NCBI GenBank assembly: GCA_944548615.1
Contig: OX155974.1
Span: 2,480,001-2,544,000 of the forward strand
DNA: 64,000 bases
Direction: 5' to 3'
Source: Micropterix aruncella
Lineage: Eukaryota > Arthropoda > Insecta > Lepidoptera > Micropterigidae
Positions 32,801-42,765 of this stretch are shown here, piece by piece. Every line of letters starts with the position of its first letter. Position 1 is the first letter of the stretch. Position numbers and translations under genes: made by a program. The notes under the pieces are model-generated. The model was not told the origin of the DNA. It ran no database searches and saw only the letters and a program-made list of their open reading frames with translations.

Positions 32801-35014
32801 ATACTTGTATACATGTATAAGCATCCCATGTATATTGAAATATACATGTCAATAATATCATCAATCACATTGATTTACATTAACTGATTCAATCACTTCC
32901 TGTGGTAGGCGGCTCCAATCGTCCACACCTCAATTTGAGATAAAATGTAAAAGAGGCTCGCGGCCTCTACCTGAAGTTAGCGGTAATTCATTTCAAATTT
33001 ATAGTGCACCAAGGAGCTCTTGGCCCATTTAGATCACATGGGATCGGGTGGCCGACAGATAGTTTCTAAGGACAGATAATGCCTGGTCGACAACTACCAG
33101 TTGCTTAGGAAACATACGTCTCCAAACTCCAGTTATTCATCGGAGTATGCAGTCGATTGGCTAATGCCGCACGGTGCGCAAACTGCCCAGTTCCGCCTGA
33201 AGTGTTCGAATTTTGAGGCATTTTGTGTAGAATAGAATAACTAGAATATTACACTGGTTTTATAAAGACAATTTATGCACAAATAGCGGCAATTTTAATA
33301 TGCTAGATAAAGATTTAAGAATGCATGTGCCTATGTCTTTTAAAGCCAAAATTGATTACTGGTTGAAACATGACGCCCAGCAAAATATCCACAAACTAAT
33401 ATGACAGACAGTTTCTAACATTAAATTTTATCCTTGTCAATTTTTATTATTTTTGTTGACTTTTTTATTACTATTTTACTTATTCATTAATTTTATTCCC
33501 CTGGGATAAAGATGGGGTTTTTTAATAATATGCAAGTTCCATTTGTCCGGTTTTTACCAATACCAATGTGCATTTCGGCACACTCTTTATTTAAGTCAAC
33601 GACGCTGTGTTACAAGCTTTGTGATAATTTTGTTACTATTTATTCGATTTGCATATATATGTAAAGGTTACTGTTATGGCGTAGAACCTGGCTAGTTATT
33701 TTATTTATTCGTTATACCTACGAGTTTATGTTAAAAAAATAGCTTACATCCATTCCGTTTCGCGTATCATATGCTTGATTTCTAACTCAAATTGAAAATA
33801 CAGTGGAACCTCTCATAACGAGCATAATTCGTTCCAGACTCTTAATCGTTAGGTGAAACACTCATTAAGCGAAATATTCGTTAAGCGAAACAATTTTTCC
33901 CATACTTGTTATGAGAGGTGCGAATTACTCATTATAAGAAATTACTTTGAATTACTCGTTATGAGAGGTGTTCGTTATGAGAAGTTCCACTGTAATTTTT
34001 CCTCGTGAATTTCGGTATTGCTTTTATTAATTACTATCAAATGTACAATTTTTCAGATATGCGATATCAACTTGAAAATTATACACATTAACGCCTTATT
34101 TCCTGGAAGCACGCATGATTCATATATTTGGAATAATTCCGCAGTAGTGGAAATCTTACGTGGAATTTATAGAAGAAGACGAACAGGATACTACGTTATA
34201 GGTAGGTATTAAACCCTAATAATATAAAAAGCATAATTTACATGCCACAAAATATTACCTTACTTTCTAACCGTTAGCCATGGTGTTTTTAATGGTATAT
34301 TTTACTATATGAAAATCATGCTTTTTCTATCGGGGTACCCGGGTGGCTCATACGTGTTGTTTTTTTTAATGCATTTTTTAAAGTTATTTTTTTTAATAAA
34401 ATATGTAGAATGCAAATTTCAATAGGGAATCACCAAAACGTATGCCGATGGGTACCCGGGTGGCAACACAAGAGTTAAGATGGTCATGTTGCCCCATGCG
34501 AGCAATCACCTTATTTTCCCATTACTTCCCCTTTGAAGCCATTAGAACTGAGTTGCAGAAATTGCTGAAATTTGTATACTTTTTGAGTTTTTAATTTTGT
34601 TTGTTTCTTTTTTTAGGGGACTCTGGATATTCGCTAAGGCCATGGCTGCTGACGCCTATTGCAAATGCAACGCCAGGCACTCCAGAGGACCATTACAACG
34701 TAGCGTTCAAAAGGACCCGAGCTACAATTGAGCGTTGTAATGGGGTGCTAAAGATGCGTTTCAGGTGCCTCCTTAAGCATCGGGTCCTACACTATGAGCC
34801 AGAAAAGGCAACTAAAATTATAAATGCTTGTGCGGTACTGCATAATATGTGTATTGCTAACAATGAGCCTTTTATCGAAGACGACACAGATGTGGATTTT
34901 GGTCAATTTGCCCCAACGGCAGCAGAATTGGCTGGAAATGCAGAAACTAGAAATGCCGATCTTGAAGCGGGGAGACGTCTACAAACCCGAATCGTCAACA
35001 ACTATTTCCGTTGA
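29661..35014 (+). CDS. PIF/Harbinger transposase (HARBI1-like), five exons
   Basis: Exons 29661-29891, 31121-31317, 32294-32444, 34057-34201 and 34617-35014 join with GT/AG borders and matching phases to 1122 nt, that is 373 residues plus stop. The DDE triad is present: D158 (GCVDCTHI), D214 ([11 protein letters not shown]) and E280 (RATIERCNG). The N-terminal half has the helix-turn-helix region ([16 protein letters not shown]). The length fits the family (about 350-400). The protein should cut and insert its element at 3-bp targets with the help of the Myb-like partner. The ATG at 29661 is the first after the subterminal array; in-frame codons exist upstream to 29508 but look like leader. 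Intron 1 holds younger LINE sequence without damage to the frame. Confidence 0.9.
29930..30560. repeat. Unclassified GC-rich repeat, copy 1
   Basis: Non-coding, about 0.5 kb. A core (GATTGGCTGACGCCGCACAG, TGCGCAAAC, then GGGAAAC..GCAGGCCAGAGTCCTACCC) recurs at 33030-33200 and, inverted, at 53165-53420. It lies directly upstream of a fragment of the RLE-type LINE and may be that LINE's 5' region, but this is not proven. Confidence 0.5.
30631..31015 (+). mobile_element. RLE-type LINE, copy b (3' fragment)
   Basis: Plus strand, starting inside the nuclease domain ([20 protein letters not shown]), with an internal loss relative to the other copies (about 15 codons after HEYK). The 3' UTR ends CCATGGCAGCGCCGTTTGTATTT. 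Lies in intron 1 of the Harbinger transposase gene. Confidence 0.82.
31121..31317 (+). CDS. Harbinger transposase exon 2
   Basis: Acceptor GATTTCAG at 31120, donor CAACA|GTACGT. Codes the HTH-like SQSSVSRAI block. Confidence 0.85.
31504..31619. mobile_element. Hairpin MITE with 38-bp arms
   Basis: AAACATTTTAGGTGGGACTC at 31504 and its inverse ending at 31619. The arms match at 37 of 38 positions with a 40-bp loop. No target duplication could be fixed. Confidence 0.7.
31787..32098. repeat. Tandem duplication, 168-bp unit, about 1.9 copies
   Basis: TAAATCATTAAGTGCATGAC begins each copy (31796 and 31964). The units differ at several positions. AT-rich and non-coding, in intron 2 of the Harbinger transposase gene. 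Confidence 0.85.
32294..32444 (+). CDS. Harbinger transposase exon 3
   Basis: Acceptor TATTTTAG, donor CAGTTG|GTAGGT. Carries the first catalytic aspartate (VDCTH). Confidence 0.88.
32610..32680. mobile_element. 71-bp TTAA-flanked micro-MITE
   Basis: TTAA at 32606-32609 and 32681-32684. Nineteen-base ends CCCTTCAGGCCTCGCGACT and AGTCGCGGGGCCTGAAGGG match with one mismatch. Almost the whole element is hairpin, with an inner palindrome TGCGATATCGCA. Confidence 0.78.
33030..33200. repeat. Unclassified GC-rich repeat, copy 2
   Basis: Shares GGGATCGGGTGGCC, CAGTTGCTTAGGAAAC and GATTGGCTAATGCCGCACGG with 30190-30370. It extends upstream to about 32880 with a further repeat-like block (GGTAGGCGGCTCCAATCG). 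Confidence 0.5.
33801..33992. mobile_element. pogo-type MITE with TA duplication
   Basis: The 21-bp ends start CAGTGGAACCTCTCATAACG and match with one mismatch. TA flanks both sides (33799-33800, 33993-33994). It is 192 bp with further internal copies of TTATGAGAGGTG. The ends differ from those of the 350-2812 element. Confidence 0.85.
34057..34201 (+). CDS. Harbinger transposase exon 4
   Basis: Acceptor ATTTTTCAG, donor ATAG|GTAGGT. Carries the second aspartate (STHDSYIW). Confidence 0.88.
34480..34560 (-). mobile_element. Degraded RLE-LINE 3' relic
   Basis: CATGCGAGCAATCACCTT and CCCCTTTGAAGCCAT parallel the 3' region of the other copies (for example 21285-21330). Old and short; lies just before exon 5 of the Harbinger transposase. 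Confidence 0.5.
34617..35014 (+). CDS. Harbinger transposase exon 5
   Basis: Acceptor TTTTTTTAG. Begins GDSGY and carries the catalytic glutamate (RATIERCNG) and the C-terminus. Confidence 0.9.
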
Positions 35015-36076
35015 GTTTTGTTGATGGTTGATGTATACTAAGTCCATCTCAGTGATTTTTATTCTGGAGTAATTTGTATTGGTGTTATTTGTGAAAAAGT
35101 ACCCCTTTCGCGGACTCTAAAGGAGCACTTGCATGCATTCTACAGGTTAAAGCCTAAAAATATTTATAATTAATTTTCAATATTTAGCCTGCACATACTA
35201 AATTTTTCATATATATTTTTTTAATAGCTTTTCTTATAAACACCTAAAGAGTGAATAGTTGTATTTTCGGGGAATTTAGGGATAACGTTTTAGACGTTTT
35301 TATTTAGTAAAACATTATATCGTCATGCACAAGACCTGCCTCAGGGCCAAGGAACTTGTCGATCTCGAATCCAGTGTACAGGACTTTAATCGTGGCAGCT
35401 AACGGCTACCGCGTGCGACGCGATGTAGTAGACTGTATTGTTTTACGTAGTATTATGATTACTCACGTGGCCAACTGTTCCATATGTTTTCCTTGGCGTG
35501 TCCACCGCTCTCGCCGGCTGCTTTCAGGTTGTTTACCGATGAATAAATTCACAGTACTTAGGAAGGATCGGTTCAGTAATACTTGAGAATGTTTTAAAAT
35601 GCGGTTTTATTCCGACAACGAGTCCGTTTCACACAAGCACTACTTAGTCCGAATATCGGAGTTATTTGATTTAAATATGATTTTTTAGATTTTTTAAATA
35701 TTTGTTTTTTATTAAATTTGTAAGTCAGGAAAAACACAATACAATTGTTATTTATATATGTTTTAATAACATTATCAAAAATCAACATAATATATTAGTT
35801 CTTCTAAAAAGTAAAAACATAGTAGCATATTTATTTGCTATTTTAACAAAAACTATTGTAAAATGTACAAAAATCAAGAGTTCTTACTTCTAAATCAAAA
35901 ACATTTTTCAATATTTTTTTAAAGAAACAAATATTGTAGCGTTTTTGTCATATTTATCAAGAAATGAACAAGGAAAAAAGGTCTTAAAATTAATAAATTA
36001 ACATAAATTAAACCATATGGGTTTCACCGCAGTCACAGTCACTTACTCATATTTACATTATACTTACATTATTATA
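35015..36076. other. Harbinger 3' region, no gene seen
   Basis: Non-coding AT-rich sequence after the transposase stop. 35340-35590 is GC-richer but unassigned. Confidence 0.4.
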
Positions 36077-36509
36077 TTAGTAACAGTACATTATATTTAC
36101 ATTATTATATTGTAATTTGTTCGAATGTAGTTTTTTAAAAAGGAAGACTAATTTAGCCGCCTTCTCGTTGCCTAATCTATTTCTTATTTTGCTGTGCACC
36201 AAATTGAATGCTGAAAATATTCTTTCGACCCCAGCGGATGAAGCAACTGTACTTAGCAGTTGCTTGATTATATCCAATTCTTCTTCGGTTATATTTTTTT
36301 TAATATTATGTATTGCTATCCACCAACCAGTAGGGGCGGTTTTCTCTATGACTTGTTTATCAACTTATGTCGAGGGAAGTCTCTTGACATTTTTTGGCTG
36401 AGGTTGAAATGTTTTGGTTGCAGTAAAAAAATATTGATCTTAAATAAAAAAATCTAAAATAATCAGTTTTTTTTTTAAAATCACTTGATTTAAATCATTG
36501 CAACCCTGT
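36077..36509 (-). pseudogene. hAT transposase C-terminal relic
   Basis: Minus strand codes the hAT dimerisation domain: EEELDIIKQLLSTVASSAGV, ERIFSAFNLVHSKIRNRLG, preceded by TGWWIAIHN with one stop upstream. The right edge ends GATTTAAATCATTGCAACCCTG, whose inverse (CAGGGTTGCAATG) is a hAT-like terminus. N-terminal and catalytic parts are missing. Confidence 0.75.
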
Positions 36510-36646
36510 TTAATATTATTTACGAATATATGATTTAAACTATACAATAACTTAAAACTATAAGGAAGTTAGTCGTGTTTCCTGATCGCTGCAATCGAGA
36601 GTATTTAAAACGTTATTAATTTTTAACTTTATCTTCATAAATAAAA

Positions 36647-36734
36647 CACAAACGGAGCTGCCATGGAATTCACCGACCGGAGTCGGGCCCATCATAATAC
36701 TATTTTTTACACTTCTGGGGGGTGAGCAGTGGAG
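36647..36734 (-). mobile_element. RLE-type LINE, copy e (3' end only)
   Basis: About 88 bp identical or nearly so to the last part of copy a (ACGGAGCTGCCATGGAATTC through CTGGGGGGTGAGCAGTGGA). A severe 5' truncation. Confidence 0.85.
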
Positions 36735-37099
36735 CATTATAAACTTATTATAACCCGTATTTCGTTGCGTTTTGACATACCCATTAACATTCCACTAAGA
36801 CACTTTTTCCCGCTCGACCGCTTTGTGTTGATTCTTCGTAGTCGGTCCCCTACCCTTGTTATTCATTTGGAAGATCCTTTTGTGAACAATATGCATGGTA
36901 TATTACACTTCCTGCCCTTCCCGTACAGCTTTGCTCGATAGCGTAAATCTAAAATAATCGTTCTTGTGCCTGTGTGAGGTCTAACATATTTTTACTGAGT
37001 ATTTTCTTAAACTTATTTCCTAAAAAATTTATGAATTCGTCCACGTCATAAAAAATGTATATCATGTGAATAAAAGAAAGCGTGTTTTATTTATTCAAT

Positions 37100-37987
37100 T
37101 CATTTATTTTGCATATTTTTTAAGTAATCTGCTATATCCTTTAGGGACTGATTTGTCCTATTCATTTTAGCTTCCATAGCAGCATAATGTTTTTCCTTGA
37201 GCTCCACTTCTCTCTTCTTCAAAAGAAATCTTTCTTCTGCTAGATCTGCCATTCGTTGAGCGGCTGTCGTGCAGCTCTGTAACCGCCTCTGTGCAGTTGT
37301 CCTTCTGGCCGTCCTTGTCCGGGTGGTTGCAGGCTGTGAGCCAATCGTAGAATGAGAAGCGGTGGCGATTATGGGCGTGGGCGCTTCCGTTTGAGAGGTA
37401 GTCGCTGGTGCGTGGCGAATTACAATTGGGTGAACCACCGGCGATCGCGTCCCACTCCTACCAATCGCTTGCAGTTCCAATTGCTGCTCCGGAGACTCAC
37501 TGTCCCACCACCGTAGGCGTCCCGCACGAGCTTCGCCAAAGGGACTTTCAGCCGAAGGTGTAGGCGTAGTTGGCCAAGTCGGCTCCGGCGAAGGCCAAGT
37601 GGAACAGCCCGGTCGAGCGTCTGACTCTGCGGACGTTCGAGTGATGGCGGGACGCCTACCTGTACCCGGATGAGGCGAAACGGTTGCATCGGATAGGCGT
37701 CTTGTCGATGTTTCATTGCTTCTATCCAGAGGCGGAATGTCGCCCAGATTTTCATCCAGCCTGGGGCTAGGCGAACGGGCATCGTCCATACCGGAGAAAT
37801 CGAACATGACCTCCGACTCCGTCGACTGCTGGTGCCCCCGGATGCTGATCGGGTTCATTTCATTTAACACCGCAGTCTCTGTGGTGTCGAGCGACACGTC
37901 AGTCGGAGGTCCGCCACCTGTCCGCTTTATATGGCGGTTGATAAAAGCTTTCTTCGCCTTCACTGAAGTGCGTACGTATTGCCACGT
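37100..37987 (-). CDS. Myb-like gene exon 2
   Basis: 296 codons with stop. Low-complexity S/T/P region and C-terminal coiled coil. Confidence 0.82.
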   Translation of the reverse strand, partial: TWQYVRTSVKAKKAFINRHIKRTGGGPPTDVSLDTTETAVLNEMNPISIRGHQQSTESEVMFDFSGMDDARSPSPRLDENLGDIPPLDRSNETSTRRLSDATVSPHPGTGRRPAITRTSAESDARPGCSTWPSPEPTWPTTPTPSAESPFGEARAGRLRWWDSESPEQQLELQAIGRSGTRSPVVHPIVIRHAPATTSQTEAPTPIIATASHSTIGSQPATTRTRTARRTTAQRRLQSCTTAAQRMADLAEERFLLKKREVELKEKHYAAMEAKMNRTNQSLKDIADYLKNMQNK

Positions 37988-38289
37988 CTAAAAACAAGTA
38001 AATAATTAAGGTTTGTGAACTGATGCGCTTGTGTACGCTAGGTATTAGTCGGACATTAACTTACTTTTCGCCACTGCTTCCAGTCTTTTTTCCCGCCGGG
38101 CAACGCGTTAACGGCCTTAGCGATCGCCTCCCACCTCTGCTGAGCGAGTTTGTATGTAAACTCCCTAGAAAATTTCCCACTGACCAATTCGGGGTCGCTC
38201 AGCACCAGCTTCACGAGGCATTCCCGCTGATCCCGCGATGTATAGCCTATCCTCCTATCGACATTTTCTTTTCCCATCCTATTTTCCAT
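37100..38289 (-). CDS. Myb/SANT-like partner protein of the Harbinger element
   Basis: Two exons, 38289-38065 and 37987-37100, joined at GCGAAAA|GTAAGT and TTTTTAG|ACGTGG in phase 0, giving 370 residues. The N-terminal block (RECLVKLVLSDPELVSGKF, WEAIAKAVNAL, WKQWRKTWQYVRTSVKAK) is the trihelix/MADF-like Myb domain of insect Harbinger accessory proteins. A long S/T/P-rich middle follows, then a charged helix likely to form a coiled coil (about 310-365). By analogy with other Harbingers it would bring the transposase into the nucleus and onto the ends. ATG 38289 was chosen as the first start close to the domain; the frame is open further upstream to 38490. Confidence 0.82.
38065..38289 (-). 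CDS. Myb-like gene exon 1
   Basis: 75 codons covering most of the Myb/SANT-like domain. Donor GTAAGT at 38064-38059. Confidence 0.78.
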
Positions 38290-38707
38290 GATCCGTCCGT
38301 AATCGAGAGAGAAAGCAGGTGTTCGCGCCGGGTTGTTCGTGGTCGTCAGCAAGTTGTCCGTAATCGTAGAGAAATAAAGCAAAGCTTGCGCCGGGTCGTC
38401 AGAAGATTCAAGCAGTCCGTTATCCGTGAGAGAAAAGCCGTATTCGTTGCAAAGGTCCGTAAAAGAAATCGAAAAAACAAGAGAACACATCTAACACGCG
38501 CGAAGAACGAGGAAAGACAAAAGTTAGGTTAAGTTACATGACAATGTTTTGACAGTTTTGTGCTTGCATGTTGGTGTAACTGACAGCGTTGCCATACTTT
38601 ATGTATAAAATAATGTCATGCCATATATTTTGTTCAAGAATAGGGTTTGGTGAAACCGAGCGATAAATAGTGAGCGAAATATTTAGCACACTAAAATTTT
38701 AGACTGG

Positions 38708-38724
38708 TTTCAAGAATTGGCCCC
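38708..38724 (-). repeat. Right TIR of Harbinger element
   Basis: TTTCAAGAATTGGCCCC, perfect inverse of 28360-28376, followed by CAG. Confidence 0.92.
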
Positions 38725-39189
38725 CAGGTTCCAATTATCCCGATGCAGGTTCCAATTATCCCGCCGGTCTCAAGGGGGCGAGAAGTAGGGCGGACGATCA
38801 CGACTATCGCCGTACGGTAAGGCAGTAGTAAGTACGGCAATCCGCAGCGCAGACCACAACTGCCGCTGTACTCTGCGGAGATCAAGGCCGTTTACACTCC
38901 TCCACGAAGATCCCTGCAGCCGTAGAAAGGCTTCATTACAATGTGATCGCGCCAAGAACGAAAACGGATCATCGAAAGGAACAGCGGCTATCGCCTCAGT
39001 CCAGTCGCTGATTTCCGATACATCGTCAAACGATCCAAACAAAGGTCACTTAATAGTTCTAACATCGAGCAAACTCACCAGGTAATAGTCCTAAATTACA
39101 CACAGACTCCCCGGGATCTCGTTCGGAATCAAGTCGGATTTAAAATGACCCAAATTATCTTTTGGCTGGTAGACCGCCAAACTTTTGGC

Positions 39190-39375
39190 GGGCCCGGCGG
39201 GTCCCATCAACTTTGCAGAAGGCAGATTTGCAGACGGCAATCTTGCAGACGGCATTCTTGCAGGCGGCAGTTTTGCAGAAGGCAATCTTGCAGAAGGCAG
39301 TTTTGCAAATGTCAAACTGACGTTTCGAGGGTCGGCATTTTTGCAGACGGCATTTTTGCAGAAAATGAAGTTAGA
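39190..39375 (+). repeat. 15-bp minisatellite coding A(D/N)LXX-like pentapeptides
   Basis: About ten units of TTGCAGACGGCAATC-like sequence. In the plus frame they read NFAEGRFADGNLADGIL and SFAEGNLAEGSFANVKL, a pentapeptide-repeat pattern, preceded by GPAGP. The open stretch (39185-39394) is short and has no clear gene context. A related array is inverted at 58790-58990. Confidence 0.7.
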
Positions 39376-39479
39376 AGCAAAACATCGTATTTAAAATTTA
39401 GTGTTACCAGAGTAGAAATCGACAAAAGCCGCGTTTTCATATGTCAGGGTAGGGAAACCAGTCCACTTCTTTGAGTGTC

Positions 39480-40530
39480 CTCTCCATCGCGGATCTCAGC
39501 AATCAACTTTCGATTTTAGGGAAAGAAATTAATGAAAGGGTGAAAAGTGGGTCTCATTTATTTCGAGGCAATGCATTATTAACCTGTCCTGTTAATTCCA
39601 CGCGGCGGTCGTTTTTTATTATAACATTTTATTGTTTTAAACTGTCGTTGAATTTGTGTGGTCTAGAGCTTAATTGAAGCTCACTTTGTCGTGCATTCCG
39701 CTAATTACTCCGTGTTTTTTGTGAATTAAATCCACGATTTTGTACAGAGGATAGGTGATTTAAAAATATGGTCGCAGGACTGAGTAGCAGGTATTATACT
39801 AATAAGTGGTACCGTCGCATTAGTGGTTTTTCGCCAGTAGGAAAAACAACGTTGTCTCTTTCTCAACCCGTGGGCTGACGAGCTATGGTGTCACGAAGAC
39901 GGCGATTATCGTTTTGTCGATTTCCCCCATACTTCTGACACAGTAAATATAGTAGCTAAAGCAGTATGGAAACTAGGCCCATTTGTTGAAATAAATACCT
40001 ACGGAGCCGTAAGGCCTCTGAAATTGAAATTCAAAATAATCCGCCGTATTGCCGTTTGATCAAACTCATCCAACACCGTTTTTGGTTTACGATAGTTAGG
40101 CTTTTTTCCCCTGAATTAAAAATTATGTCACCTGGTCGGAAGCTAATTTAATATGTTTTTCTCTTTGGCTAAAACTCTTTTTATTGACGTGCTAGATATT
40201 TTACTAGCTGCAGAAAGCCTTTTTATGACCACTTGGCAATTAATGTTAATCCGAATGTTGCCTCATCTATCATGAAATGGTAAATATTTGATATTAATTT
40301 CCAACTTTGATTTTAACGGCATAGTAAAACGACGATCACCACAAAAAATAATAGTAAATGAAATTATATTCTTTACAGGGATTCAGCACTAATCACAACA
40401 CAGACGAATACAACGCAAAACAAAATTAAACACAAAATGATTTTTTTAGTTACTCGTCTGACTGTACCGAAAACAAGCATTTATACCTGTACGTTACGAA
40501 TAAACTAAACTGTCTCAGTCTGTCTCCCTC
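39480..40530. other. Unassigned stretch
   Basis: AT-rich with no ORF of note and no repeat family recognised. Confidence 0.4.
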
Positions 40531-40534
40531 TTTC

Positions 40535-40800
40535 TCACAGGTTTAAAGTATGATTATCCCTTTTTGGTTTCAGTGCATTGGTGTTCAATAAATGCAATAC
40601 GTGTGATCTGAGCATGTGTGCGAGAAACCGACAAAAATGATTGGACCTGTACTTTGACATTGTCTTGCTTAAAATGTTCGCGACAGCTCGTAAAAATGCA
40701 TTGCTGAAATCGCCAAGAGCCTGTACGCCTTTTAGTTTCCCAATAGCCTGAATGTGTCTTAACACATATATTATGTCCTTCCTCTTGTGATAAGTTAGCT
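40535..40800 (-). other. Unrecognised exon-like open stretch
   Basis: A minus-strand reading (GKLKGVQALGDFSNAFLRAV, then ILSKTMSKYRSNHFCRFLA) looks protein-like, with ordinary amino-acid use. No domain is recognised, and no convincing splice partner was found. Confidence 0.25.
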
Positions 40801-41284
40801 AATAATGCTTTCGTAGTTTGTCTCAGATCTCCATTACTATAAAATAAGGATGGAGGTGGTTAGCATAGCTCATTTCGTAATATTTTTTTACGATTAATTA
40901 AACATTATACGCCCACTTCAGCTTCAAGGCGAAGATTCCCAGTCTCCCTGTCCCTGTCCCAGTCTCCCAATATAATTCAGATAAAACAAAAGAAACAGTT
41001 ACTTCACAAGTTCTATTTATTTATTTATAATTACGGGTCTAGGCGTTCGATTAACACGCAAGAGAAGAAGCCCAAAAAACTCTTACTTTGTCTTTAAAAG
41101 TGTAAAATATTTGAAATTACAAATTTACCAGATATATTACAAATTACCTAAGTAACTAGATTTTTTTTTAAATTTAACTATCGCCCAGCTGCGGTTCCGG
41201 AGAAACCTCTCCTCTGCTTCCTCTTGAATTGCTGCATCGCGTGTCGTAGATCCTGGGAAATAAAATATTTTATTATATATATAC

Positions 41285-41400
41285 TAGGGATGGGCCGAAA
41301 TTCGTTTCACATTCGGTTTAACCGAATTTCGGCGATTTGAACCGAACTTCGGCATTCGGCCGAAATTCGGTTGAAATGCCGAAATTCGGTTTAAATGCGA
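41285..41400. repeat. CCGAAATTCGG-rich imperfect repeats
   Basis: The palindromic word CCGAAATTCGG and variants occur about seven times after CTAGGGATGGGCCG, which looks like a hAT-type terminus. No partner end was found. Confidence 0.45.
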
Positions 41401-42120
41401 TACAAGAAAAACTCAACTATTTTGACTAAAACACTACAAATTAAACACGTAAAATAGGTGTTTTACTCTTATATTCCTAATCTAATATACTCTTACATTA
41501 TATATAGTATATAATATACTCTAATAATGAAAATTAACTCTTTTAGCTTATAACTCTTATAGTATTTAAAATTTACCAAAGGCAGGTTATGATGCAAAAC
41601 CACCAAGGATTAAGCGTTATCTGGCAGGAGGCTATTCCGATTTTGTTCGTATAGGTTTCCTGCCTCTGAGAAGTCGCTCAGAATATACAGAGCTTCCAAG
41701 AGACGATAAAAATACTCGTGAAAAAAAACTCATGTAAGGGAACTTGCCTTATTCTTAGACCACCATCCATCCATATGGACATTGGTCTTTAGGCAGCAAA
41801 ATTTCATTCAGATATCTATCTCATTTTAATGAAATTGGACTTCTGGTTTCTTCTATATTGTGTAGTTTTGCTGCTGCCAGTTTTAATTATTTATTTAATT
41901 ATTTATTTGCTATTTCAATCGTAGTTTTAAACTCAAGTAATTTATTTATTATCTAATAAACAATAACGCACTTGTTGCGAAGATGACGCATTCGCTAATG
42001 AACGGTTGGTGGTGATACACGGGGTTGCGCGGAGTGCGGGCAGGGTGTACGTGTATAATATGTGTATAATATAATATGAGTATAATATAATATGAGTATA
42101 TATAATATGTGTGTATAATG

Positions 42121-42366
<246 letters not shown>

Positions 42367-42765
42367 CAATATTCGATATTTTTATGTATAATATTCTTTA
42401 AAGAATTGATTAAATTGATGATTATGAAGAAAATAATAAGAAACACCACTTACATGAGTACATATAACTATACCAGGCCCTGGACGATAAAGGACCCCAT
42501 GTACTAACTACCAGATGCAAAACTAGGGACCAGGATCCCACATGGAAATCAGAGAAACGGGCCTCAACATTTCCGGGCGTGGTTGAACTAACCTCTCATG
42601 CATAAGGAATAGCGGACACATCAGAGGTGGAGCAGTGACATTAAGAAGTGGGTCGCTGTCTGTATGGCACATCCGTAACACTTCTGTGTGTTTCGAAAAG
42701 CTAAAAGCCGAACTGCAAGACTCGGCCGCCATCTCGGGACATAAGTTACAAAGAAATTAAAGGAA

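Larger units (their letters stand above)
28360..38724 (+). mobile_element. PIF/Harbinger transposon, two genes, both open
   Basis: A 10.4-kb element with 17-bp perfect TIRs (GGGGCCAATTCTTGAAA at 28360, its inverse ending at 38724) and the 3-bp duplication CAG (28357-28359, 38725-38727), as expected for PIF/Harbinger. It has a plus-strand five-exon transposase and a minus-strand two-exon Myb/SANT-like gene, the usual two-gene pairing of the superfamily, arranged convergently. Motifs like TTCTTGAA and GCATGCCAAAT recur near both ends and are candidate transposase-binding sites. The element has swelled by nested insertions (LINE pieces, hairpin MITEs, a pogo MITE, a hAT relic), all outside the exons. 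Confidence 0.93.

Noticed and set aside
37420..38532. Overlapping ORFs on both strands across the Myb-like gene
   Set aside because: Shadows of the two-exon gene; none has a domain.
39190..39310. Regular short repeats that could suggest a CRISPR array
   Set aside because: Units are contiguous 15-mers without unique spacers, and the DNA is eukaryotic.
41180..41262. Exon-like minus stretch (acceptor TTTTATTTCCCAG, then RDAAIQEEAEERFLRNRSWA)
   Set aside because: Protein-like but too short, with no partner exon or domain that I could identify.
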